From Prevotella melaninogenica (lineage in GTDB: Bacteria; Bacteroidota; Bacteroidia; Bacteroidales; Bacteroidaceae): a stretch of DNA of 64,000 bases. Position numbers and translations under genes: made by a program. Below are positions 55,329-62,548 of this stretch, piece by piece. The stretch spans positions 310,001-374,000 of the forward strand of contig NZ_CP054010.1 in NCBI RefSeq assembly GCF_013267595.1, given 5' to 3'. Below the pieces are notes generated by a model. That model ran no database searches and was not told the DNA's origin. It saw only the letters and a program-made list of their open reading frames with translations. Position 1 is the stretch's first letter; each line of letters opens with the position of its first letter.

Positions 55329-55815
55329 ATGTGATATTGATATACAACGTGAAGAATTAGAAACAATCAACAAACCTGATTCTTTTAAGAATAAGATTCA
55401 TACAGATGATGTTTTGATATCAAAGAATTTACCAATAGTCATTAAGTATGATTATATTGATTTGGGCAAAACTGATTATCATTTTCATCAAGATTTTACT
55501 TTGAGAGATACGCAAGCCTATTTCTCTAAGATGAAAGAGATATCATCTAACACCATAAACAATCTAGAGAAAATAGCAAAGGAACATCACTTCTATCCTT
55601 CACCATTCACAGGGAAGGTAAGAGAGAATATCCTAAAAATTATGCCTAATGTAGATGAGAGCATTATTATCTATCACTTTGGACTATATGAATGTGACAG
55701 CAGAGAAGCAAGAAGAGAAACTGGAGAAAGGTCTCCTAGAATCTATTTTGTGTTAGGCAATTATGGCTTTATCTATATCTTATTTTTTGATCCTTTCCAT
55801 GAATTGAATCCTTAA
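55315..55815 (+). CDS. Probable toxin partner of the Panacea protein, family unknown
   Basis: A 166-aa protein encoded with a 14-bp overlap behind the Panacea gene. The C-terminal half has IYHFGLYECDSREARRETG and IYFVLGNYGFIYILFFDPFHELNP; the beta-strand then DPFHE ending is reminiscent of small nuclease or RelE-like folds, but I cannot place it. The toxin role is inferred from position only. It lacks a signal peptide. Confidence 0.6.
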   Translation: MKLNECDIDIQREELETINKPDSFKNKIHTDDVLISKNLPIVIKYDYIDLGKTDYHFHQDFTLRDTQAYFSKMKEISSNTINNLEKIAKEHHFYPSPFTGKVRENILKIMPNVDESIIIYHFGLYECDSREARRETGERSPRIYFVLGNYGFIYILFFDPFHELNP

Positions 55816-55920
55816 ATAAATACCAGCGAGTCTGTCTAAAATTAAATCAATACATGACAAGATTATTTCTTACCTTATGTCGATAATAAAAAAGAGCTAT
55901 ACAATACCTTAACAATATTT

Positions 55921-55952
55921 AAAGAGGTGAAGATAACTATCTCCACCTTTTT
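55921..55952 (+). terminator. Terminator after the Panacea pair
   Basis: GGTG-A-AGATA pairs with TATCT-C-CACC (one mismatch), followed by TTTTTT. It sits just upstream of the mmdA promoter, insulating the two units. Confidence 0.65.
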
Positions 55953-55955
55953 TAG

Positions 55956-55963
55956 TAATTTTG
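55956..55963 (+). promoter_or_regulatory. -7 box for the mmdA operon
   Basis: TAATTTTG matches TAnnTTTG. The leader to mmdA would be about 110 nt; I see no recognisable riboswitch in it. Confidence 0.5.
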
Positions 55964-56078
55964 CATTTGATTCTGTAATAAGAGCCTTTTTGCTCCTACA
56001 AAGTAGATGGGCAGGAAGAAACAGATGATTAAAAGATAATTTATTAAGAAGCTATAAATAAGAAAATAAATTCAAATT

Positions 56079-57644
56079 ATGAGTAAGCAAACAGAAAAGA
56101 TCAAGGCACTCGTGGAGAAGCGCGAGTTAGCACGCTTAGGTGGTGGCCAGAAGGCCATCGACAAGCAGCATGAGCGCGGAAAGTATACTGCACGTGAGCG
56201 TATTGAAATGCTGGTTGACAAAGGCAGCTTCGAGGAATACGATATGTTCAAACTCCATCGTTGTCATAACTTCGGTATGGAGAAGAAGCAGTACCTCGGT
56301 GATGGTGTTGTTGCTGGTTCAGCAACTATCGACGGTCGTCTCGTCTACCTCTATGCACAGGACTTCACCGTAAACGGTGGTTCGCTTTCTGAAACAATGG
56401 CTCAGAAGATATGCAAGGTAATGGATATGGCTATGACCAATGGCGCACCAGTCATCTGTATGAACGACTCTGGTGGCGCACGTATCCAGGAGGGTATCTC
56501 TGCTTTGGCAGGTTACGGCGAAATCTTCGAGCGTAATATCCTCGCTTCTGGTGTTATCCCACAGATCTCAAGCATCCTTGGTCCATGTGCCGGTGGTGCA
56601 GTTTACTCTCCAGCATTGACAGACTTCATCATCATGAAGGAGCAGACAAGTTACATGTTCCTGACTGGTCCTAAGGTTGTAAAGACCGTAACTGGTGAAG
56701 ATATCGACGCAGAGCACCTTGGTGGTGCAAGCGTTCACGCTTCAAAGAGTGGTGTAACAAGCTTCACAGCTAAGACTGAGGAAGAGGCAATGGACCTTAT
56801 CAAGAAGCTCCTTTCTTACATTCCTTCAAACAACCGCGAGGAAGCACCACGTGTAGAGTGTACCGACCCTATCGACCGTAAGGAAGACCTCTTGAACGAG
56901 ATTATCCCAGACGATCCAAACCAAGCATACGATATGTACAAGGTAATTCAGGCTGTAACAGACAACGGAGAGTTCTTTGAGGTTCAGCCAAAGTTTGCTA
57001 AGAACATCATCACTGGTTTCGCTCGTTTCAATGGTCAGAGTGTTGGTATCGTAGCTAACCAGCCATCAGCCTACGCAGGAGTATTAGACACTAACGCAAG
57101 CCGTAAGGGTGCGCGCTTCGTTCGTTTCTGCGATGCTTTCAATATTCCAATCGTTTCACTTGTTGACGTACCAGGTTTCCTCCCAGGTACTGGTCAGGAG
57201 TATAACGCTGTAATTCTTCACGGTGCACAGTTGCTCTATGCTTACGGTGAGGCTACAGTTCCAAAGATTACTATCACATTGCGTAAGAGCTATGGTGGTT
57301 CACACATCGTTATGGGTTGTAAGCAGCTCCGTTCTGATCTCAACTTTGCATGGCCAAGCGCAGAGATTGCCGTTATGGGTGCATCTGGTGCTGTTGCCGT
57401 TCTCTGTGGTAGAGAAGCTAAGGAAGTTAAAGAGCAGGGTGGCGACGTTAAGCAGTTCCTCGCTGAAAAGGAAGAGGAGTACTCAGAGAAGTTTGCTAAT
57501 CCATATCAGGCTGCTCAGTTCGGCTACATCGATGATGTTATCGAACCACGCAACACTCGTTTCCGCATCTGCCGTGGCTTGGCTCAGTTGGCTCATAAGA
57601 AGCAAGACTTACCAGCTAAGAAGCATGGCTGTATGCCAATGTAA
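56079..57644 (+). CDS. mmdA: Methylmalonyl/propionyl-CoA carboxyltransferase subunit (MmdA)
   Basis: A 521-aa carboxyltransferase. The N-terminal half has GGGQKAIDKQHERGKYTARERI and NDSGGARIQEGISALAGYG; the C-terminal half has FVRFCDAFNIPIVSLVDVPGFLPGTGQE and RKSYGGSHIVMGCKQL. These crotonase-type blocks bind acyl-CoA and biotin. In Bacteroidales it works in the succinate-propionate branch as a methylmalonyl-CoA decarboxylase. A 49-aa gene and the biotin carrier follow at once. Codon use is more GC-biased than neighbours, in keeping with high expression. Confidence 0.95.
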   Translation: MSKQTEKIKALVEKRELARLGGGQKAIDKQHERGKYTARERIEMLVDKGSFEEYDMFKLHRCHNFGMEKKQYLGDGVVAGSATIDGRLVYLYAQDFTVNGGSLSETMAQKICKVMDMAMTNGAPVICMNDSGGARIQEGISALAGYGEIFERNILASGVIPQISSILGPCAGGAVYSPALTDFIIMKEQTSYMFLTGPKVVKTVTGEDIDAEHLGGASVHASKSGVTSFTAKTEEEAMDLIKKLLSYIPSNNREEAPRVECTDPIDRKEDLLNEIIPDDPNQAYDMYKVIQAVTDNGEFFEVQPKFAKNIITGFARFNGQSVGIVANQPSAYAGVLDTNASRKGARFVRFCDAFNIPIVSLVDVPGFLPGTGQEYNAVILHGAQLLYAYGEATVPKITITLRKSYGGSHIVMGCKQLRSDLNFAWPSAEIAVMGASGAVAVLCGREAKEVKEQGGDVKQFLAEKEEEYSEKFANPYQAAQFGYIDDVIEPRNTRFRICRGLAQLAHKKQDLPAKKHGCMPM

Positions 57645-57661
57645 TAAGGAGGCACGCAACT

Positions 57662-57811
57662 ATGGATAAAAACGTATATGCAGCTATTGCAATGGCACTC
57701 TATGAGTTTGCCGGAAACAATGTTCACGATAACGAACCAGGTATTATCACTATTCTGCCAAAGCAGACAATGTGGGATGCTAAGTTCGAGATAATGACAA
57801 AGAAACCATAA
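57662..57811 (+). CDS. 49-aa microprotein between mmdA and the biotin carrier (OadG-tail-like)
   Basis: An ATG at 57662 opens 49 codons ending at TAA 57809-57811. AIAMALYEFAGNNVHDNEPG and the final TKKP resemble the C-terminal tail of Bacteroidales OadG/MmdD-type subunits, minus their membrane helix. It is preceded by AAGGAGG (57647-57653), a rare strong Shine-Dalgarno sequence here, and spaced 17 bp after mmdA and 9 bp before the biotin carrier. It is probably an assembly or linker subunit of the carboxyltransferase. Confidence 0.75.
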   Translation: MDKNVYAAIAMALYEFAGNNVHDNEPGIITILPKQTMWDAKFEIMTKKP

Positions 57812-57820
57812 TAGACAACA

Positions 57821-58249
57821 ATGAAAGAATTCAAATATACTATCGACGGCAAGGAATATAAAGTCGAGATTGGTGAGATTAATGCCGAGAATGTTGCAGA
57901 AGTATCTGTCAACGGTGAGCAGTATGCAGTACAGATGGAACAGCCTGCTGAACCAGAAAAGAAGAAGGTTGAGCTTGGTAAGCCAGCTGCTGCTGAGGCA
58001 AGTGAAGAGGCTACTCCTGCTGTTGCTATCAACAGTTCTGCAGCTGTTAAGGCTCCAATTCCAGGAACCATCACATCTGTTGAGGTGACTGTTGGTCAGG
58101 AGGTAAAGGCTGGCGATACTGTTGTTGTCCTCGAGGCTATGAAGATGCAGAACAACATCGAAGCTGAGAAGGATGGCAAGGTAACTGCTATTGCTGTAAA
58201 GGTCGGTCAGGCTGTGCTTGAGGACGACCCATTGGTTGTTATTGAATAA
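57821..58249 (+). CDS. Biotin carrier subunit of the carboxyltransferase (MmdC-like)
   Basis: A 142-aa biotinyl-carrier protein. The N-terminal 45 residues form a beta-rich adaptor, followed by an Ala/Pro/Glu linker and a C-terminal biotinyl domain with the EAMKMQNNI motif, in which the Lys is biotinylated. It carries carboxyl groups between active sites. The gene ends the operon; a Na+-pumping beta subunit (OadB/MmdB) would normally be expected nearby and is absent. Confidence 0.93.
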   Translation: MKEFKYTIDGKEYKVEIGEINAENVAEVSVNGEQYAVQMEQPAEPEKKKVELGKPAAAEASEEATPAVAINSSAAVKAPIPGTITSVEVTVGQEVKAGDTVVVLEAMKMQNNIEAEKDGKVTAIAVKVGQAVLEDDPLVVIE

Positions 58250-58368
58250 TTCTGCTATCAGTTGACATTCGTCACTGATGCTATTATCATTTTCTTAAGA
58301 GGGTGTGTCATTACGGCATATCCTCGCTTTTTTGATAATAGTACATCAAAATATAGGAAATAAAAAAA

Positions 58369-58482
58369 CACATAATCACATTTCTTTCTCCAAGCAGGAA
58401 AGAGGAATATCTATTATAAAGTTACACCTTATTAATAAATAACTTCCTTACCTTACTTTGAAAGAAGAAATGTGATTGTGTG
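58369..58482. repeat. Long imperfect inverted repeat between the mmd operon and panD
   Basis: CACATAATCACATTTCTT (58369-58386) and its near-complement at 58465-58482 (AAGAAATGTGATTGTGTG) match at 17 of 18 positions. They enclose about 78 bp without a gene. A further small hairpin, AGGACG-CTA-CGTCCT, lies at about 58495. It could be a MITE or a folded RNA. Confidence 0.5.
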
Positions 58483-58523
58483 CTTATAACAGTAAGGACG
58501 CTACGTCCTACACTTACAAAGTC

Positions 58524-58553
58524 AAAGGGTTTATCCTCTAACTGATACCCTTT
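58524..58553 (-). terminator. Terminator of panC-panD
   Basis: AAAGGG and TATC pair with GATA and CCCTTT, with a two-base bulge and an 8-base loop. It lies just past the panD stop on the minus strand; the T-run on that strand is weak. Confidence 0.45.
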
Positions 58554-58562
58554 TCTATCTGT

Positions 58563-58907
58563 TTATAACTTGTTGCCTTCCTTTGGAAAAACAATTGAGG
58601 GCTTGAAGTTTTTTGCCTCTTCAAAATCCATCAATGCATAAGAGATGATAATTACCTCATCTCCTACTACCACCTTGCGAGCTGCTGCACCATTCAAACA
58701 GATACAGCCTGAGCCTCTTTCTCCCTTAATAATATAAGTTTCAAAGCGTTCACCATTGTTGTTATTCACAATTTGAACCTTCTCACCTGCTATCATATTA
58801 GCAGCATCCAACAAGTCTTCATCAATGGTAATACTACCCATATAATGAAGATTTGCCTCTGTGACAGTAGCACAGTGCAACTTACTTTTTAATACTTCTA
58901 TCTGCAT
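58563..58907 (-). CDS. panD: Aspartate 1-decarboxylase PanD
   Basis: A 114-aa pyruvoyl-dependent decarboxylase proenzyme. The self-cleavage Gly-Ser pair is in HYMGSITID (residues 24-25), which makes the pyruvoyl group. It converts aspartate to beta-alanine for pantothenate. It lies 9 bp after panC, in one operon. Confidence 0.95.
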   Translation of the reverse strand: MQIEVLKSKLHCATVTEANLHYMGSITIDEDLLDAANMIAGEKVQIVNNNNGERFETYIIKGERGSGCICLNGAAARKVVVGDEVIIISYALMDFEEAKNFKPSIVFPKEGNKL

Positions 58908-58916
58908 CTTTTCTTA

Positions 58917-59768
58917 TTATCCTCTGTATTTTATGTGGTCAATAAGTCGAATAGGCGTATGACCACAATAAACTGTAATACAACCTACAACATACGCTTC
59001 CCATGTATTTATTTCAAGAAGCGTGTTGCCATCTACAATCTCAAAATATTCTACCTCAAGTCCGTCTACTGCATTGATATCGGCAATGACTTTCTCACGT
59101 GTTTCTGCTACAGTATGGGTCTTAGAAAACACTACACTTTGACTTAACGCCTCGTAGATCTTCGGTGCTATAGCACGCTCGTCAGCTGTCAATAGCATAT
59201 TGCGTGAACTCATAGCTAAACCATCCGCATCACGTATAATTGGACACTCCACTATCGTTATTTCATCCTTCATGCCAATGAAATCAACAAGACGTTTGAT
59301 AACAGCTATCTGCTGCCAATCTTTCTCACCGAAATAGGCTTTATCTGGATGAACAATATAGAATAATCTGCTGACAACTTGGCAAACACCATTGAAATGA
59401 CCAGGGCGTTTTGCACCCTCCATCACTGTAGATTGTGGTGGAAAATCGTATTGACGATTATCTGGTTTAGGGTATACTTCTTCAACAGATGGGGCAAAAA
59501 CATAGTCTGCTCCACAAGCTTCAATAAGCTTACAATCAGCCTCTAATGTGCGAGGATAACGTTCTAAATCTCCCTTATCATTAAACTGGGTAGGATTAAG
59601 AAAAACAGAAACGACTGTTATATCATTCTCCTTGACGCTTTGTTTCACAAGTGACGCATGACCATCATGCAACGCACCCATCGTAGGAACTAATCCAATA
59701 GTTTTGTTTTCCTTGCGACAAGAGAAAAGTTCGTTCTGAAGTTCAACAATCTTTTGGATAACTTTCAT
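58917..59768 (-). CDS. panC: Pantothenate synthetase PanC
   Basis: A 283-aa adenylate-forming ligase. The HIGH-like nucleotide motif is [16 protein letters not shown], followed by [10 protein letters not shown], the pantoate-binding [20 protein letters not shown] and the KMSKS-like SSRNMLL. It joins pantoate to beta-alanine. It is the first gene of panCD; a -7-like TTACTTTG lies about 20 bp upstream on the minus strand. Confidence 0.95.
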   Translation of the reverse strand: MKVIQKIVELQNELFSCRKENKTIGLVPTMGALHDGHASLVKQSVKENDITVVSVFLNPTQFNDKGDLERYPRTLEADCKLIEACGADYVFAPSVEEVYPKPDNRQYDFPPQSTVMEGAKRPGHFNGVCQVVSRLFYIVHPDKAYFGEKDWQQIAVIKRLVDFIGMKDEITIVECPIIRDADGLAMSSRNMLLTADERAIAPKIYEALSQSVVFSKTHTVAETREKVIADINAVDGLEVEYFEIVDGNTLLEINTWEAYVVGCITVYCGHTPIRLIDHIKYRG

Positions 59769-59888
59769 CAGTCTCTAAAATTAAAATCGTTGCAAAGTAA
59801 CAACAAAATAATTAAATAGACGAGATTTTAATTAAATAATCTCAACATGCCCTACTTTTTATTTGTTTTCAGGCGAAAGCAGGAGTTG

Positions 59889-59914
59889 TCTCATTTTTTT
59901 TTCGTACCTTTGCA
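59889..59914 (+). promoter_or_regulatory. Promoter of the glycogen synthase gene
   Basis: TTG at 59886 and the -7 box TACCTTTG at 59905-59912, inside a 26-bp block (TCTCA, nine T, CGTACCTTTGCA) that differs at one base from the MATE promoter at 11337. The leader is about 80 nt. Confidence 0.65.
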
Positions 59915-59997
59915 GAAAATAAGCTGCGCCCAGAAAAGACTAACATTCTATGCGTTTGCTTGCAATAGTTGCAGAAACAAAAATTCTAACATAAAGA

Positions 59998-60807
59998 ATG
60001 GGAAAAAAAGTATTATTTGTTAATCAAGAAATCATGCCATATGTGCCTGAGACAGAGATGTCTTTCTATGGCTCAGAAATGCCACACATCATGCAAGAAG
60101 CTGGATTTGAGATCCGTACATTCATGCCAAGATGGGGAAATATAAACGAACGTAGAGGGCAGTTACACGAGGTTATTCGCCTTTCAGGTATGAACTTGAT
60201 TATAGACGATACAGACCATCCATTGATTATCAAGGTGGCAAGTATTCCGCAGACACGTATACAGGTTTATTTCATTGATAATGAAGATTACTTCCAGAAA
60301 CGTCCTGCAATGACAAAGGACGAATTGGGTAACGACTATCCTGACAACGGCGAGCGTGCTATCTTCTTTGCAAGAGGCGTATTGGAGACAGTAAAGAAGC
60401 TAAGATGGGCTCCTGATGTGATTCATTGCCAGGGTTGGATGTCTTCTGTTATCCCATTCTATGTAAAGACTGCCTACAAAGATGAGCCACAGTTTGCCAA
60501 TTCAAAGGTTGTGACTTCACTCTTTGCAGAACAGCCACAAGACAGCTTAGGTACTAACTTTAAGCATTGTCTTGAGTTCCGTGAGGCGAAGGCTAAGTAT
60601 TTGAAGAACTATGGTGACGACTTCGATTTCATGGAGTTAGGTAAACTGGCTATCGACTATTCTGATGGTGTCATTGGTACCAGTGACAAAGCTCACGCTG
60701 ATCTTATCAACTATGCTAAGACTCACGATAAGCAGCTTTTGGAACATGCAATCGATGATGCTGAACTAAAGGAGAAGTATTCAGAATTTTATAATAAATT
60801 GTTCTGA
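59998..60807 (+). CDS. Short glycogen/starch synthase (GT5 N-terminal domain type)
   Basis: A 269-aa Bacteroidales-type short protein containing only the GT5 N-terminal Rossmann domain: VLFVNQEIMPYVPETEMS, then IMPRWGNINERRG-like and DVIHCQGWMSSVIP blocks. Full glycogen synthases are about 450-480 aa, with the C-terminal domain closing the active site. Bacteroidales genomes usually have this short form near a DUF4270 lipoprotein, so truncation is normal here rather than damage. Whether it has catalytic activity alone is not clear. Confidence 0.85.
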   Translation: MGKKVLFVNQEIMPYVPETEMSFYGSEMPHIMQEAGFEIRTFMPRWGNINERRGQLHEVIRLSGMNLIIDDTDHPLIIKVASIPQTRIQVYFIDNEDYFQKRPAMTKDELGNDYPDNGERAIFFARGVLETVKKLRWAPDVIHCQGWMSSVIPFYVKTAYKDEPQFANSKVVTSLFAEQPQDSLGTNFKHCLEFREAKAKYLKNYGDDFDFMELGKLAIDYSDGVIGTSDKAHADLINYAKTHDKQLLEHAIDDAELKEKYSEFYNKLF

Positions 60808-60840
60808 TACACTTAGATTCATACAATTAAGACATTCTAA

Positions 60841-62286
60841 ATGAGAAGGAAATTCATTGCAGCCTGTATGCTTGTAGCTTGTATCGGAATGGTATCATGT
60901 GATGATACTACAGATACCCTTGGAGGCTCACTTATCGACAATGGCGACAAACTTTCTATAAAGGCAGACACCTTCAGCGTAGCTTCTGAAACAATGGTTT
61001 CTGGCAGTGTTATAGCACGTTCATCAACTGGATATTTGGGCAGAATGGTTGACCCTGAAACAAATACAACTGTTACGGGTAATCTTATGTCACAGTTCCA
61101 TGTGCTTAGTAGTTATGAGTTGCCAGCAAAGGATTCTATCATGAGTCGTGATGCAAATAATGAGATTATTGCTGATTCATGCGATATAAGACTGTACTAT
61201 AGCACTTATTATGGCGACTCACTTAGTCAGATGAAGCTAACAGCATACGAGCTTTCTAAGCCTGTTGAGGAAGGGAAAACATATTATTCAAACTTCGATC
61301 CAGAAGCACAAGGCTATATCCGACCTGCTGCACTGGGTGGAATTGCAGAGATACGTTCATTCACACTTACAGATTATACAGAGGCTGACAGTATCAGAAA
61401 TAAGAAAAACTATAGACGTAACATCATTGTCCGCCTAAACAAACAGTACAAGGATAAGAGCGGTGTTACATATAACAACTACGGAACTTACCTGCTTCGC
61501 AAGTATCAGCAGAACCCTGCTGCATTCCGTAATCCTTATCGTTTCTTGCATGAAATCTGTCCAGGATTCTACTTCAAGGTTGATGGTGGCTCTGGTTCAA
61601 TGGCACATATACAGGTTGCACAGCTGAATATTTACTTCAAGAATAAACAAAAGGGTAAAGTATCAGAGATATCAACCAACTTTGTAAGTACTGAAGAGGT
61701 CCTTCAGTTGACAAACTTCTCTAACGACAACACAAAGTTACAGCAGTTAGCAAGTGAGTCTGGTCATACTTATCTTAAGACTCCATCAGGCTTGTTTACA
61801 AAGTTGACGCTCCCTGTATCTGACATTATGGCAGGACATACAAACGATTCTATCAACTCGGCTAAGGTTGTACTCTACCGAGAAAACAATAGTACAACAT
61901 CCGATTATCAGTTTGGAATACCACAGAATGTCGTTATGGTAGCTGCAGATAGTCTACAGTCGTTCTTTGCGAACAACCGTCTACCTGACAACAAGACTTC
62001 GTTCTTGGCAAGTTACAACAAGACAACGAATAGCTATGTGTTCAACAATATCTCGGGAATTATCAACCTCTTCTCACGCAACACATCGATGCCTGCATGG
62101 GGTAAAGTTGTAATTGTACCAGTTGAATTGCAGACTGTAACACAAGGTTCTGGTAGTACTCAGAAAACAATTATTACTAAGGTTTCCCACGATATGGGTC
62201 TCTCAAGCACAAAGTTATTGGGAAACACATCGACTGGAAAGAATATTCAGATTTCGATAATATACGGTAAGTTCAATGGCAGATAA
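60841..62286 (+). CDS. DUF4270 lipoprotein
   Basis: A 481-aa lipoprotein with lipobox MVSC (Cys20). DUF4270 covers most of its length: the N-terminal DTLGGSLIDNGDKLSIKADTF, the central CDIRLYYSTYYGDSL and a beta-rich C-terminus ending in NIQISIIYGKF. It is a Bacteroidetes-specific outer-membrane or surface protein of unknown function. It lies 33 bp after the glycogen synthase, and its last 11 bases overlap a small gene in another frame. Confidence 0.88.
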   Translation: MRRKFIAACMLVACIGMVSCDDTTDTLGGSLIDNGDKLSIKADTFSVASETMVSGSVIARSSTGYLGRMVDPETNTTVTGNLMSQFHVLSSYELPAKDSIMSRDANNEIIADSCDIRLYYSTYYGDSLSQMKLTAYELSKPVEEGKTYYSNFDPEAQGYIRPAALGGIAEIRSFTLTDYTEADSIRNKKNYRRNIIVRLNKQYKDKSGVTYNNYGTYLLRKYQQNPAAFRNPYRFLHEICPGFYFKVDGGSGSMAHIQVAQLNIYFKNKQKGKVSEISTNFVSTEEVLQLTNFSNDNTKLQQLASESGHTYLKTPSGLFTKLTLPVSDIMAGHTNDSINSAKVVLYRENNSTTSDYQFGIPQNVVMVAADSLQSFFANNRLPDNKTSFLASYNKTTNSYVFNNISGIINLFSRNTSMPAWGKVVIVPVELQTVTQGSGSTQKTIITKVSHDMGLSSTKLLGNTSTGKNIQISIIYGKFNGR

Positions 62287-62407
62287 CTTCTTGGAACGTC
62301 ATCGTGAGGAATATGAGCAGCGCAAGGCGGCTTGGCTTCGCAAGAAAAAGCACTTGGGTCGACAACCCAAAGCAAAACTTCAGAAGCCTGACGACGAGGC
62401 ACTGTAA
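62276..62407 (+). CDS. 43-aa basic microprotein overlapping the DUF4270 gene
   Basis: ATG at 62276 opens 43 codons to TAA at 62405-62407: MADNFLERHREEYEQRKAAW, then a basic part ending KPDDEAL. It overlaps the DUF4270 stop by 11 bp (+1 frame), suggesting coupled translation, and ends just before a terminator. It looks like a single charged helix. Similar MADNxLE starts are familiar from short Bacteroidales proteins of unknown function. It could be missed by gene callers because of its length. Confidence 0.7.
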   Translation: MADNFLERHREEYEQRKAAWLRKKKHLGRQPKAKLQKPDDEAL

Positions 62408-62422
62408 TAGAATATAAAATGT

Positions 62423-62467
62423 AGAATCGGACTTACAACACCCATGTATGTCCGATTCTTTGTTTTT
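62423..62467 (+). terminator. Terminator after the DUF4270/microprotein unit
   Basis: AGAATCGGAC (62423-62432) pairs perfectly with GTCCGATTCT (62450-62459) around a 17-base loop, followed by a T-rich tail. Confidence 0.8.
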
Positions 62468-62548
62468 GGCACACCTTTTGTTTATACAATCCTACTAATA
62501 CAGGACATATTGTCCACAGATACAAGTAAAGAAAAGAAAGGTTAGGAT

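Noticed and set aside
59998-60807. Glycogen synthase gene broken by frameshift
   Set aside because: No continuation of the GT5 C-terminal domain is found in any frame downstream, and this short form is normal for Bacteroidales.
62466-62482. sigma-54-like site before clpC (TTGGCAC, then TTGT)
   Set aside because: The essential -12 GC is replaced by GT, and the match overlaps the T-tail of the preceding terminator. Probably coincidence.
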